Below are positions 33,145 to 45,583 of a stretch of DNA of 64,000 nucleotides, piece after piece. Both the position numbers and the translations under genes were made by a program. The first letter of the stretch is position 1; every line of letters starts with the position of its first letter. This DNA is from Neoechinorhynchus agilis (Eukaryota > Acanthocephala), in assembly GCA_051530055.1 (NCBI GenBank), contig CM121342.1:868001-932000 (forward strand), read 5' to 3'. Below the pieces are notes generated by a model. It searched no databases. It saw only the letters and a list, made by a program, of their open reading frames with translations, and was not told the origin of the DNA.

Positions 33145-34755
33145 TTATTGCAAACCACTGTGAGCGTAAAGCCGGACAAACTTTTGGAATGTATCAGGAT
33201 TGTATTCCATTTTATTCATGATGTAGTTGTCTATTTCCGGCTCTAGAACAAGAGAATCATCATTTGGATCATTCATATCGGGCTTGTTATGAAACCAGTA
33301 GTTGTTAGTGTCAAGCCAGACATAATTGACGTTTTCCGGATCTACGTCCTTCTCGATGTGGACACTAGAGTCGAGAGTGTTCAATTGGAAAACTACAAAA
33401 TCGACAAGGTGCTCAGTCATTTGAACTCCGCTAACAATCACAGGATGTTCTGTTGATTTGTTCGCCTTCATTTGAGAGTACGCCTTGGCGAACGTAAAGA
33501 GGATCAACTTTCCCACTCGTTCTCCCTCGTCGATTTCATGAATCCGTCGATCCTTGTTCAATAGAAAGACCGTACTTACTTTCATGCCTTGAGAGAAGCA
33601 TGATATATCCTCCAAATATTGGTGAGTATTTAAAGGATTGATTGACTTTTTGTGAGGAAATAAGAAGCAATCCATCCAAATAGAAGACCGGCCGTAGGAA
33701 ATAAAGGATAGATGGAAGGAATTGGTTTAAGTGCCGCAACTTCAAGTCTCCGCTGGGATACGTCTTTAGTGGAATAAGATACGAGATCGTAGGTGGTTTG
33801 AATGTGAAGTAAATCATCCCCTGAAATTTGGTTTTAAACATAATTTACATGATCCCATGTACCTTGTAAATAAGAAAGACCAAATTTTTCGTCTTTTATA
33901 TGTATTAAGCGTGGCGCTGGAGGGTTTTTAATCAGAATAATGTTGATTAATCTGTCCAATAGAGAGGTTATCTTCGTCCCATCAGGAATTCCGTATTCAT
34001 GAGGCATTGTGAACCAAGGTTTTGTGTGCCGCTTTTTTCTTCTAATAACACCTCGTCTTGAATCAAGCACAAAAGCTTGCTTTATGGCGTTTTGTACTTT
34101 GAGGTCCTATGAAATCCTTATTAATGGGTGGCAACGTCGACCCCGAGTTTCCTTTCGTTAAAGACAGTACAAGTTTTTCAAAAATAAAAAGCACTAGGGA
34201 AAATTAAGTGGAATAACGGTTCGCAGCACTTTGAGATCTTTTTCTTTAGAAATCTAATCGATATCTATTTTGTGAGCTAAACCCATTCCCTCCCTCCTCC
34301 CATTTTACTCACATCAATTTTTTTGATAGTTGGGAATTCATGGGGCAAAAAACCGTCTTCTTCTATAACAATCCTTGAATTCGTCAACAGACAGGCTTGA
34401 TCAATTCCTAAACTAAATTCAAAAAGCGTAAAGGGCAGGCTTAACAAAATTTGAATAACCATAATCGGGACCGGTCATCAATAATGAATGCCGATTTTAA
34501 CTGTTCCGGTTTCGGTTTTTCAGGCTGAGGGAAAAATTGGTCGAGAACAGGATGCGGTCTTTGAGGAACAAACTGCTTAGAATTCGATGCTGATCGCTTA
34601 AATGGATCGAAGATTGGTACACCCTTTAGTTTTTTCGGCACTATAAGTTCCGGTTCCTGAAGTTGGCCCTTAGATTGCCAAGTATATTTGAGCTGCTTTG
34701 ACAGCGGAGCGCAGTAATACTTCAATTTTCCGATTATTTGGGTTCGTGTCGGCAT
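33145..34755 (-). CDS. mrpl-37: mitochondrial large-subunit ribosomal protein mL37
   Basis: At least five exons. Recognisable blocks: MPTRTQIIGKLKYYCAPLS (start at 34755), FSLGIDQACLLTNSRIV (human LVEGLSQVCHLTKTKMV), an exon with PDGTKITSLLDRLINII, an exon near 33800-33640 best read in the frame QTTYDLVSYSTKD, and the last exon with GKLILFTFAKAYSQMKA, PVIVSGVQMTEHLVDFVVF, QLNT, VNYVWLDTNNYWF and YNPDTFQKFVRLYAHSG (human FKPETFRKFLALYLHG). These match vertebrate MRPL37 end to end. It is a structural mitoribosome protein. Clear introns include one starting GTGAGT at about 34308 and one of roughly 40 nt near 33830-33870. I did not fix every exon border. Confidence 0.88.
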
Positions 34756-35140
34756 TGTTGATTCAATGATTTAGAGCACTGCAACGATTCTTCGAATTTT
34801 CTCAATTAGGTTTTCTTTCTTATTCTAGAACATCTTTATGATATCGTCCAAGAGACTTAACTTTGAAATTTACATTAAATTTCCTCGCCATCGATGAATC
34901 TTTAGTACATTTTCGGTGAAACTAAACTTTGGCTTAAAATTCAGAATACCCACAACCGTGTTTTTTACCATTTTAACGATGGAATTATATTTAAAAACGT
35001 TTTGCCTTTTGCATAAGAAATTCTTTTTCTATTGATCCACTGAGTCTCTATTGTTCACTTGTTCACGTTTTCGAATTATCTCCAAGATTTTTTTCGTTCA
35101 CTCCTAAATTTACTTTTCACCTTTTTATTATCTGTTTGTT
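34756..35140. other. intergenic, no gene seen
   Basis: AT-rich sequence between the mL37 start and a foldback element; nothing recognised. It may include the mL37 promoter. Confidence 0.5.
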
Positions 35141-35248
35141 GGCGGGAAAATTGAAGTAGTAATTTATTAGGTTCGATATTTCGGAGCCACAATCTTATTA
35201 TGCCTTGCCGAAATATCGGACCTAATAAATTACTACAATTTTTCCACC
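35141..35248. repeat. foldback element with hammerhead-type ends
   Basis: The arms GGCGGGAAAATTGAAGTAGT...GATATTTCGG and CCGAAATATCGGACC...TTTTTCCACC pair over about 42 bp with a 23-bp loop. Both arms hold CCGAAATATCGG, the 3' half of a Penelope hammerhead core, so the palindrome looks like two inverted PLE tails. It is the same family as 36545-36653. Confidence 0.8.
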
Positions 35249-35263
35249 ATAAAAAAATTTTTT

Positions 35264-35816
35264 TTATCTGTAGATATATTTTATTTCGACTAAAGTAACA
35301 ATCGCTAGCATGCCCATAAGGACAAAATTCACACTGAACGCAAATCCTTTGTTGCATCCGTCGCGATTGTCGCAGAAGCAGAAAATAAATCCATTGTGAG
35401 GACGTACAAATCGGTATCCAGTTCCCAGATAAAGACCGTCTTTAGACCAGCATCCGTTTTCGCGATGCGATGGCATTTCTGGCCAAACTACTGCTATATT
35501 CTTCAAACATCCTCTCACGAACTCTGGACGTTTCGTGTAAATTTGTTTCCCTGTAACTGTTCGATTGTCGTGTATTTTAACGCATTTAGGCATCGGCATA
35601 TCGCATGGAACCCATCGCTGTATCAGCCAATCGAGATGTAATCCACATCCTGGCTGGTTGCTGTGACATTCGTAACAATCAAGTATCTTACCCGTCCAAC
35701 CGTCAATAAAGACTGGGATATTTGCTTTAGTCCCTTTTTAAGAATGTTTAACTAGTGGATATGGACTTAAATGATTACCTACCTAGGACGAAAATGCAAA
35801 GAATCCATAAGAACAT
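35264..35816 (-). CDS. Ly6/three-finger domain, probably GPI-anchored surface protein
   Basis: Exon 1 (35783-35816) encodes a hydrophobic leader MFLWILCIFVL. After a 49-nt GT-AG intron (35734-35782), exon 2 encodes the mature part. Cysteine pattern: DCYECHSNQPGCG near the N-terminus, PCDMPMPKC, RGCL, NGCW and CFCDNRDGCN at the end, the closing CN typical of Ly6/uPAR folds. A hydrophobic tail (NFVLMGMLAIVTLVEI) follows, consistent with GPI attachment. Such proteins modulate receptors or channels at the cell surface. The partner cannot be told from sequence. The 3' UTR runs into the palindromic element at 35141. Confidence 0.8.
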
Positions 35817-36544
35817 CGTTTTTTTAATGGGCGCAATTCGTTTTCTTATAAAAACTTGTGTTTGGTTATGCAATCCGCGCTTCCAAGAGTAAAACTTGAG
35901 CCTCAGAGGTTATAGCACAAATTAAACTTTTTTAGGTGATTTGCTTTTGTGTTAGACTTTTGAAATAAGGACCGACGTTGGCGCCCCTGCGATACTCACA
36001 ATTATGTTACTAAAATAAATGCATAAAACTTTATCTGGTTAGAGATAACATTAATACAACTAAATTTATCGCTTTTCTTTAACAGTATGATTTTAAATGA
36101 AATCAAAACATTGTTAAATGGTGTTGCAAAGTCGTGTTGGAAAGCGTGAGACGAAACAACGTCGAATAATCATGTCTTTTTAATGACCACTGAAAATCAT
36201 TTAGCGTTTTAAAGGCTAACACTTTGGTTTCATCACCATAATCCATAGGGACTATTGATATGATGATGCAATCCATTGTACAATATTCTTCTATTTTACT
36301 CTCAAAGGTATAAGGAAGAAGATTGTTCGGTTTGCATTCCCAACAACTTGCATGGCCTTAATGATAAAACTTTTGTTTGTTATTTATCTATTAAACACTT
36401 TGGATCACTCTCCATCAAACTTGTACCTTAAAGAAACATTTCACATTGGACGTGGAACATCTTTACTCCAGCTCGCCCTTGTAATCCTCTACTGTCTTAA
36501 TAATCATTTGGAATTTTGAGCAAGAGTTATTATATTGTTTTTAC
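35817..36544. other. intergenic, no gene seen
   Basis: AT-rich sequence upstream of the Ly6 gene; no RNA gene or repeat noted. Confidence 0.5.
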
Positions 36545-36653
36545 ATGGCGGGGAGAAAATTGAAATAATTTATTAGGTCCGATATTTCGACGCTACAATC
36601 TTGTATCTTGCCGAAATATCGGACCAAATAAATTACTTCCATTTTTTCCACCA
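36545..36653. repeat. foldback element with hammerhead-type ends, second copy
   Basis: The arms ATGGCGGGGAGAAAATTGAAA...GATATTTCG and CGAAATATCGGACCAAATAA...CCACCAT pair over about 43 bp around a 22-bp loop (CGCTACAATCTTGTATCTTG). The sequence is close to 35141-35248, including CAATCTT in the loop, so this is a dispersed palindromic family. Confidence 0.8.
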
Positions 36654-36958
36654 TATAAAAACATGAATAATTCAATCTTCAAACCCTTATTATATCGCGA
36701 AATTAACCCTTAAAAAAATTAAATACCGAAGATTGACTTTAATTTTCATAAGTACGGGGCCCATTGGAGTATGTTCAATAAAAATCACTGAACTTTTCAT
36801 GCAGACAAATACCGTTTGCTTCTATGAAGATAACAGCGCAATTACCTGCAGTTGATTAGCATTATAAAATCATAATTAAAAGATTGGTCTTTAAAAAATA
36901 AAAGACGACTTTTTTTACCCTTTAAGCAAACATCGTCCATTGTAATTCGTTTCTTAAG

Positions 36959-37624
36959 ATGCCACCAAAATATATTCCCGCTCGGTCTATTGTCATCGAT
37001 TGCTCCAATCCGACTGCCGATGAGGCCCATATCATCAGTTTTCTCAAGTCGGTGTTCAATGCTCTACGTGAGTTCATTATTATTCTCGGCCGCTTTCAAA
37101 ATGTCCACGAAGACATGCCACAACCGGTTCCGTTCCTTGGTTTCAGCATTGTTGGTAGACAATATGAACATTTAATAATGCTTGACCAAATTAAGGCCGA
37201 GTACACATTGTCAGCTTTGAAAAAGGGCGAAGAGCGAACGTTTCGTCTTTTGAGTACTTTGTTGCCTGAACACGAGTCACCGATGATTGTTCACGCAATC
37301 AATTCAAACTTCGCTCAATTTGAAGCAGTTGTAGGCGAACTTTTGCGGTCCATTGATGTACACGTCCTTAGTCTCAGAAACGAGGCAGTCATACGAGGCC
37401 AACTTGAAGAGATAAATGTAACACGAGATAAACGAATCGTTGTTCACTGCTTTGACATTCAAAATGAAAGCGAGACAAACATAGGCACTCGGCTAATAGA
37501 CGAATTCTGGACTCTTAATCGGTACCCAAATAATCCTGATTATGCAGATATACTAGCCATTTTAAATCAATACATCACACACGAGGCGTATTCTTTGCTG
37601 GAGCGTGTGATGGGTGTTCGCTAA
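36959..37624 (+). CDS. hypothetical protein, 221 aa
   Basis: A single open exon starting MPPKYIPARSIVIDCSNP, preceded by TTCTTAAG that could be a splice acceptor. It appears fully globular with alternating helix and strand content (FLKSVFNALREFIIILGRF, QFEAVVGELLRSIDVHVL, RIVVHCFDI, YADILAILNQYI). I see no signal peptide, transmembrane helix or catalytic motif and recognise no family. The good length and codon use support a real gene. Confidence 0.6.
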   Translation: MPPKYIPARSIVIDCSNPTADEAHIISFLKSVFNALREFIIILGRFQNVHEDMPQPVPFLGFSIVGRQYEHLIMLDQIKAEYTLSALKKGEERTFRLLSTLLPEHESPMIVHAINSNFAQFEAVVGELLRSIDVHVLSLRNEAVIRGQLEEINVTRDKRIVVHCFDIQNESETNIGTRLIDEFWTLNRYPNNPDYADILAILNQYITHEAYSLLERVMGVR

Positions 37625-38625
37625 AACAGTGGCTTACTGAATTCTGTACTTTTACCGATCATATCGTCATCAGGATTCCCAAAGGACCGAGTATAAAATG
37701 CGATGGGGTTGTAAATCTGATTGCGGCTGCCTTCTCTCACCAACGTGTGGAAATTTTGATGAGTACCGATAAAATCACATCGATCCCAAAAATGGACTTA
37801 ACCGTAAATGGACGGTTATCCATAAGCCGATAATCCTGTTTGGTCAGTAGCAGGAAAGACGAAAGGAAAATGCATGATAGAGCCGATTATTCTCTTCATT
37901 TTTGTCCTCATGGTACAAATATTTCTCTCGCTGAAGCAATATTACTAAGGGTCCTGTAACAAAAGCGAATTCTCGATCAAACATTCCTTTTTGACCTAAA
38001 CACTTCGTCGACTAAAAGTAAAAGACCTATTTGTTCTCTTTCGTCCACCATCAACTGGATGTATATACCTAAAAAAATTGGGCCACATTGCAGGTCTAAG
38101 TGGGGATCTAGAACTCCAGACGAAACTCGTCTCGACACTCGAGATTGCTTAAGCAATCAAAAGAAATATCGTTTGCTGATTTCCGCTCCCTCGATCGAAG
38201 CATCCCTTTTTTTGCAACCCGCACATTCTAGTCGTCATGCACGTTCATCGTCGCTGCACTACTATAAAACATGCACGAATTGTATGTTTCATGTTTAAGA
38301 CATTAACGGCATAAATTGCCCCAGAGATCCTTTGAAGACAACGAAGTCAATCTATGTTATCTCTTTTATAGATTTTATGTAGTGGAAATCAAGGTGCCTC
38401 ACGGTGACTTATCTCGGAAAGTGATTTCGCTCAAACATTTGGTTTATGTCCTTAAAGCAATTTTTGTTAGAACTTATTAATATTAACCAATTAAATTAGA
38501 GAATCTATTTTTTTCTATTGATTTAATTTTAAAATGACCATTTTGTATTGTTCGGATAAAGGCAACAAACACATTGTTTAGAAGTGTTATTTTTAATCTT
38601 CACACGGTAAAGATTTTTTTTTATT
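37625..38625. other. intergenic, no gene seen
   Basis: One 79-codon frame at 38059-38298 has no recognised domain. Otherwise nothing. Confidence 0.45.
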
Positions 38626-38725
38626 AAAAACGTTTCGAATCTAGTTTAGCGTCTCTTAATGACTGACAAACTGATCATGGAATCAGGTACGAGGTTCGAA
38701 ACGTCTTCATTAAAACCGTTCTCTA
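38626..38725. ncRNA. inverted pair of hammerhead-like motifs
   Basis: The plus strand at 38667-38709 reads AAA-CTGATCA, stem II GAATC/GGTTC, then GAAACGTC-TTC. The ACGT after GAA is self-complementary, as in the dimeric short-stem-III hammerheads of Penelope-like elements. One core base differs (CTGATCA for CTGATGA). The opposite strand has a partner ending GAAACGTTT near 38630. It matches the minus-strand motif at 62552-62595. Confidence 0.55.
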
Positions 38726-39900
38726 CCGGTTTAAAACCTAAATAAAACTTCTAATCATATACTACGGTGCCTAATACACATTCCTTAGAGCATATTAGTC
38801 ATTTCTGAATAAAAAATTAATTAAAGCCACTTTCAGTTAATTAAGGCTATTTTACTCTTTCGTTTACTTTTTTCTTGTCTCTTCACTTCTTTGTTCGTCT
38901 AGTTGCCTCTTTAGTCCTAGTTCTTCTTGTGCTCTCTACCTGTAATTTCTGCTTTCCCGAAAAGACTCCTCAGGGACGCCCATCGAGATTGTACGCATCG
39001 TCGCTGTTTTCATTCAAATAGAAAAACACAAGATTTCAAATTGTTGATTTAAAATATTTTGATCAAAGTACAAGAATGAAGATAGACAAAAAACGGAAAA
39101 TCATAACTGAAATTTTTTATATACCGCATCTACCATTTATAATCTTACTCAATCAAACCCAAGGACATGTATTATCTTCGCAACCTTTTTTCCGAACTCC
39201 ATATAGATGAAGTGTACCTCCCATGGAGAAGGTTGACAAAGAACTATATTGCTGCCTTTTGGGATAAAATATCCTTTAATTCACGAACGCTTAAAATGTC
39301 CATGATCCAGATTTTTGTCTTTAATCTTTTGAAAAGTTTCGACTTTGAAAGGCAGTTTTCTCAAAGTAATTAGAATAGAAAACCTTAGGAGATAATCGCT
39401 AATTTCTCTTGGTATCTTTAATCAGAAAGTTTTACTCTATAAAAATTCTGAGGCAGTATGAACAATTCTAATTTCTTTTTGCGACCACTACAGATCCAGC
39501 ATTGCAGCTGAGCACGATAAGCTTTGCTATATTTTGAAAATTCCGTGATAAAAAATTTTTAAATTTAAACATTGATTGGATATTTTAATGAAAACCCACC
39601 TAAAACTGCCGCCTTAAAGGTACCCTTTCAATGATAATCTCAATGTCTCTCGTTAATAATAATTGATTGAATGATACATCTATTTGAAGTGCAATACTTG
39701 GCTCCCTATTATGTAAATTCCTTGCCTCCACAATTTAAAAACAACATTTCCCAGTTATTGAACCGAGTCTAGATTGTCGCCTGCATTCCCCGACTGTATA
39801 TTTTTGGTATTATATATTTTAAATTAGCAAATCTCAGACGGAATCCGACTGATCTTCCCGAATTTTCTTTACCTTTCATCTTTATAATCCACACAGGGTT
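38726..39900. other. intergenic, no gene seen
   Basis: AT-rich. A 68-codon frame at 39167-39373 has no recognised domain. Confidence 0.45.
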
Positions 39901-39901
39901 A

Positions 39902-40296
39902 TCACCATAAACGCACTAAGTATTGATTATCTTCTCGGTCATCCAATCATGCTAACCCCATCAACCTCTTGTATAATGCCATGGGACGAGCTGGAAGCAA
40001 ATCGTGTCACATTTGACTCCCTTGTCAATGACATATGGCGAAACGATGAGTGTCTTCTATTAGAATCCATCGAACACGGATCGAGTTCTTCATATGCTCT
40101 AATGGCTGGTACGTCAACCTGTGACAATCCTGGTTTCCTACTGTTGAGACCTACGTGCAATCGTAATACTTTTGTCCCGGTCGACATTCCAAACCTTGAT
40201 TACCTTCATGGTGAGGGAAATGATCGATACGAAGGGTTGGGCACCATTCTCGATCGAATTCCTTCAATTACAAACTATGATCCGTTGAGAACCTGA
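39902..40296 (+). CDS. hypothetical terminal exon or small gene
   Basis: An open frame follows a good splice-acceptor-like ATCCACACAG at 39897 and reads TINALSIDYLLGHPIMLTP, then SCIMPWDELEANRVTFD, SLVNDIWRNDECLLLES and NYDPLRT to a stop at 40296. An internal ATG lies at 39950. The composition is protein-like with several Cys, and the acceptor suggests a final exon. Upstream exons and family were not identified. Confidence 0.4.
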
Positions 40297-43200
40297 ACTC
40301 TTTCCTGGAAAAAGGGGTTCGAATCAACGTTGCGTCGGTAAGATGCATAGAGTGAGATCTTTAGCGATAAATGGCATTGTCCCTTTTGGTTAAAATTATT
40401 TTCTCTCATTTGTTGAGCGCTTTTTTACCTTTAATAATTACAATCAGCTGTTTTATAGCTATTCTTTTATAGGCTACGGCATCAGCGTACTTAGTACAAA
40501 ATTATGGATAAACTCTAGCATTATATTTTCGACCGCTTTTCACCACGAAACGAGTCTAGACTCCGATGGGTGATTCAGTAATGAGTGCAAAGTTGAGACC
40601 AGGGGTCATTTTAAGGGATATTCCAAGCACTGGGGCATTTTTGGCCCTTAAAATGTGGGATAACGTTATTATGTGTTTTTACCATTTATTCCTTATGTAT
40701 GAGGACAGGGAATTACTCTAGGCGAATCACGTTTTACTCGAACGAAATATACGGAATGGTGGATTAAACGCTCAAGTGAAAAGTGGTTTTAAATCTATAA
40801 AACAATCGGGGAACAGTCTCAAGTTAAACATTATACCTCCGAATTCGACCTGACTTTTGACTAACTCAGTTCCTTGCTACTTGATTTTTCCAGCCGCATG
40901 ATTGATCAAGTTTTGGTTTAAGTGGACGCTTGGGAGGGCTGTTGTAACGATAAAGATTTTCTCTTTCTTTATCATTATACAGGTAGCCCAAGTGTCTGCT
41001 TAAAAACAAAACTTGACTCTTTGATCTGCTTTTTACAACTACCAACAAATTGTAAATTTTTTCTTTTCTGCATAAGATGATAATTGAAATCCATTTAAGA
41101 AAATTCCAGGCTTGCCAAACAAGATGTTTCCCTTAATTGAATCAAATTTTTATGAGTTGACAAATGAACTGCCAATTTTTTGTGAACCAAACAGTTTGTA
41201 TATAGTTAAACAAATATTTTTGATTCTTCAGAAAAAGGTTAAAGCCAACCGGGACCCAGTTCTTTTCCACCCAATGACTCATAGCGAATAGAATGGCTTT
41301 TACTTGTAAAAGAAATTTTATATTATCGAGATATTTAAAAATTGATGATCGGCATTAATTTTTCTTAATTCATAAAAAGTTAACTGATTACAATATCGGA
41401 GCTAGGTGATTTTCTATGTCGGGTCAACCGTAGTCCCGTCAAATTGAAAAAGTGTGATTCTGAAATAAACTCTCACCTTGAACTTTTCTCGGCATGATGT
41501 CAGAATTGTCGCTAATATTGACAACCCCGCCCGGAGTTTGCATCAATTGAATTGTGAGACTTATGGTACAATATTTATTTTAGCTACTAGAATAATGAAG
41601 AGCCCTAATGTCATTTGGATACATAACCTGGAAATCGATTTACTTGCGCAATGGTCATTATAAGTGCAGAACGTTATCCTTTCTTAATCAGAAACATTCG
41701 TTGCATTGGATTATGCGATTTCAGTCCCTGGAGATGTATATCTGGTCGTGGTGATATTTACGAACATTTTCTGGATTCTTAAATCTCTGAAACACTCAAT
41801 GTCTCTGAGTAAGTGCCTCAAAAAAAAGGGTAAAATTTTGTTCGTTAAAATTTTATTCTCCAGACACCATCATACTTTCTGTAAGTTAAATGAGTAAATA
41901 TATCAACGTAGCTGAGCTTTGGAGAAAACATAAAGATCGTTTCTGGAAATTGAACTAATCAGTGAAAACATTGCAATTTCTTGTTTTTATTTATGAAAAA
42001 TATTTGCATTCTGAACACAAACAAAAGCACCGATCGATAAGTTTTGGAGCGTGCTTCGTTTTTGTAAGAAATATTGATTGTTTTCGAAATTTCAGGTCTT
42101 TCTTTTAATCTATATGCCCTACGAGCTTTTGCCTGGAATCCACGTAGCTGTATTTAACCACTTTTATAAATAATAAACACGAAATCAATCATATAAAATA
42201 TAATACGGATTTGTTTCTTCGATTAATTTTGGCTCATTATGGGCTTTATTCTAGCATCAATAATTTGAAAATATCCACTGTTTATACGGGTTTTATAAAA
42301 TGTTGCTTGTTTTTCAAATAAGGTTTATAAACTAGTCAAAATATCATCGGGTTGCATTAAAACATAACGATGCTTTGAAATTCCGATTTTTATATGACAA
42401 AGAATTGGGCCTTTTATTTTTATATCTTAGAGATATTAAGTTTAAGCATCGTTAAAAGTGGCACGAATTTATATTGTTGATTTACGACTATCATTTTGAT
42501 AAAGCAATAATTACATTATGTCGAAGTAACGAGAATGTTTTTTACATTGTTTGAACGTACGATATCTTTTCAACTAATAGAAAAATAGCAACTCAAAAGA
42601 TGTTTTCATTCCTCAGGGGCTTAAAATATATTTTCCACTTCAGGTTAACAAGGGGATTGGGTACATTAAATGTATTATCCATGCAAGCAATAGAATCGAC
42701 TACCGATTTGTCCGCAATTTAATGCATTCGTATCTTTAATTATTATGATTTGTTCACCTTAACTCATTTCATTTTAAAGAGTCCTTTCTGCACAATTCCC
42801 CCCTCTGCTAAGCAGAAAAGCTCGGTACTTTTAACCGCTCACGTAACCGCCCTAGCGGATGCCTTCCATCAAGTCTCGTGATCTTAGATTATCTCATCGC
42901 CAATGTCCTTTGTACATCTGCATTGTTTATGCAGTACATCGGCGAGAAGGAAGAGTAAATGTTTTGTCGCAATGCTGCTTCTGTAGCTGCCAGTGCCATA
43001 GCCTTTCCCTCTTCCCTGAAAATGCCACCCCTGCGCCCTCAAACATCATTTGCATAACTTCCCGTTTTCGTACACATCGGAGCGACAATTGGTGCACTTC
43101 CCCCCATCAACCACATTGGATTCAACAATGACCGGCACCCTTTTTCATTCGAACGCTAATCCTATTATCCGGTTTCTTTATTGTCTGCTAAATGTATATT

Positions 43201-43335
43201 GGTGGTCACTTGGCTGGATGAATGCGAAAATGCCTAGTCTGTCTCATTTTTTGATCCGTCTGAAAGAGAGCAGGTGCGCCGGTGGTCACTTCCATGAGAT
43301 TAATGACCACATTGCCCCTTTTCTCAATTTCAGAT
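40297..43335. other. long intergenic stretch, no gene identified
   Basis: About 3 kb, mostly AT-rich, with several short frames and no recognised domain, RNA gene or long repeat. The last part, ending CTCAATTTCAG at 43333, is presumably the 5' region of the WASP gene; that AG may be a 5'-UTR splice or trans-splice acceptor. Confidence 0.5.
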
Positions 43336-45057
43336 ATGGCATCCCCCATTATGACCGCTGAACTAACTTCTTCCAACGGACAGCGGCGACCACAGCACGT
43401 TTGGTCTCGTCTTCTTTCTACAAGAGAAAACATGTCCTTGTTCAATTTACTCGGACATGACTGTTACTCCTTAGGAATTGCGATCGTCCAACTGCTTCAG
43501 AGTCGTCCTCCGCAGCATTCAGAATGGGATCACGTTCACAGTGGGGTCTTGTGTTTTGTTAAGGACTACGTGTGCAGGTCTTACTTTTTTAGACTTTACT
43601 CTCTTGAAGTAAGTCATAGTCGGTTTGTGCGTCACTCATTTGAACGTGTAGCATGGAAAACTTTGGGAACAAGAATTCCATAGAGGGTTCAATTACCAAA
43701 AACTCACAGATACGTTCCACTGCTTCGAAAGCGGGCAGTGCATGACCGCTTTAAATTTTGTCGACAAAACGGATGCAAACACTTTTTCTTATGTAGTAAT
43801 GAAGAAAATCAGAGAAAAACAAGAAAAAATGGGTACGTTCTTTTTAGTTTGAATGAAACATCCAAATCTTCTCTTATAGCACGCAAAAAAGAGCGCCAAG
43901 ACCAACGCAGAATACAAGATGTTCCTTCAATGTACAACAGTCTTCCTACACAAGGTGCCAACCAAAACACTCAAGTAGCTTTCTCCGCTCCAGGTGCCAC
44001 CGTGAGTCAGGCTGGTGCTTACAGGAGAATTAATAAAGAAGATATTGGTCACCCTATTCGGTCTACGTTTCAACATCGGCAGCACATTGGTATCGATGGC
44101 GTTCGATTCGTTCAAGCTTCCAATAACGGAAATGAAATTCCGCACCCACCAGGTAGGCGTCCGCCGCCTCTTCCAAAAGCTCGAGTATCCGAGTTTAATC
44201 CAAAATTCGCAACTGGGATCCACAGACGAGCTCCAAAACCGCCTTCAGAGTCATTACGATTGGCCCCGCGTCCTTCGTTAGCCAGAGAGGACTTAAAAGA
44301 GGCCGAGGATGGGGAAAAACCACGACCTCTTATACCACCTCCACCACCGGTGCCACCTGCAAGAAAGGTTCAACATGTAGTATATAAATCTAGCGGATCT
44401 GATACAAGAAGCGATGTCGTCTATGCAAATATCGATGAGCCACCGAGAGTTCCTTTGAGACCTCCGCCTCCTCCACCAGCTAGGGCAAACATGCCTCCTC
44501 CACCTCCTCCACCACAATCAGTAGAAACAAAAATCATAATCGAATCTTCAGACGTATCTGCTGTTAATTCACCGCCTCAACCACCACCGCCACCTCCATT
44601 GCCGCCCTCACATAGCCCTTCAAGACCAAACACTCACAATTGTCTTCTTAATGAAATAGTTAAAATGGATCGTCGAAAACTAAAACCAGTTTCGCAACAA
44701 AAAACCGAAAACAGCCCGCCGAAAGGGATGGACGGGCTTTTGGCTGAAATTAAAAATTTTAAGAAAGGCACTTTACGTTCTACGATTGCTCCATCGGATT
44801 CTCGATCGTCTTCTTCGCCTTCTGGATTATCTCCGTCCCCCATGGAACAGCAGAATTCAGTTGTTCATCAAATCCGAGAAGAACTGGAACGCAGAAGGTG
44901 TTTGTTAGAAACAGGAAATGGTCTGAACACACAAAGTTCGAATGGTGATCCGAATTCAATGGACGGGAAAAGCGATTTGTGTGGTCGCGGCGGAACAGAT
45001 GAAACGGAGGACGACGATGAAGATGAGTGGAGCACAGAGAATGTGGACGCATTTTAA
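43336..45057 (+). CDS. wsp-1: Wiskott-Aldrich syndrome protein (WASP/N-WASP)
   Basis: Three exons (43336-43608, 43652-43832, 43880-45057) with introns of 43 and 47 nt, giving about 543 residues. Order of domains: WH1 (FNLLGHDCYSLGIAIVQL, CFVKDYVCRSYFFRLYSLE, then LWEQEFHRGFNYQKL, FHCFESGQCMTALNFVD), a basic stretch (ARKKERQDQRR), CRIB/GBD (EDIGHPIRSTFQHRQHIG), a long proline-rich region, two WH2 motifs (LLNEIVKMDRRKLKPVS and LLAEIKNFKKGTLR) and an acidic tail with Trp (DDDEDEWSTE). It activates Arp2/3 actin nucleation downstream of Cdc42 and WIP. The start was chosen at MASPIMTAEL just after a pyrimidine tract and AG. The Trp lies 9 residues from the C-terminus, a longer extension than usual. 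Confidence 0.95.
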
Positions 45058-45583
45058 GGTTAATTTTGTGCGCTTGAACATCAAATGTGCTCTCTTGTAT
45101 AAATCGCACTCGTTGATCTTAGATATTTTATTTATGGGTTTATCCCTGGAACTCGAGCATACCATGTTTTAGTTTTATTGTCCGTACCTTTTTATCCGTT
45201 TGCATTTCCTCCGTAGCATCCTGAAAAACTTATCTTTGAGTCCGCGTTGTTTTGAATCGTTGTTTTTATTTTGGCTTTCAATCAATAATATGTCTTCGTT
45301 GGCGTGAGTTTGTTAGGGGTTTTGCTGTCGTAAGAAAATGTATATCATTAGATGACGCGTGAGGCTATGTAAAACTTTAAGAAATTTGATTCCAAAATAT
45401 ACCGGAGCATAAAACACTGCGTTATCAGAATTTTCGTCTCTTCTTTTCACTCTGAAATTGGACGTACAGAAAAAAGCTAAGGAGACGATACAGAGAAACT
45501 TCACTGAACATTTTTTCAGTTTTCCACGAAGGGCACTCGAGATCTATTTCAAACCACTACAATTAAGACAGTCACCTCACTAG
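45058..45583. other. intergenic, WASP 3' region
   Basis: Contains AT-rich sequence and several small frames; nothing recognised. Confidence 0.5.

Noticed and set aside
43738-43880. Reading the WASP frame straight through from 43738
   Set aside because: The sequence between has stops or loses homology; splicing at 43608/43652 and 43832/43880 restores the WH1 domain precisely.
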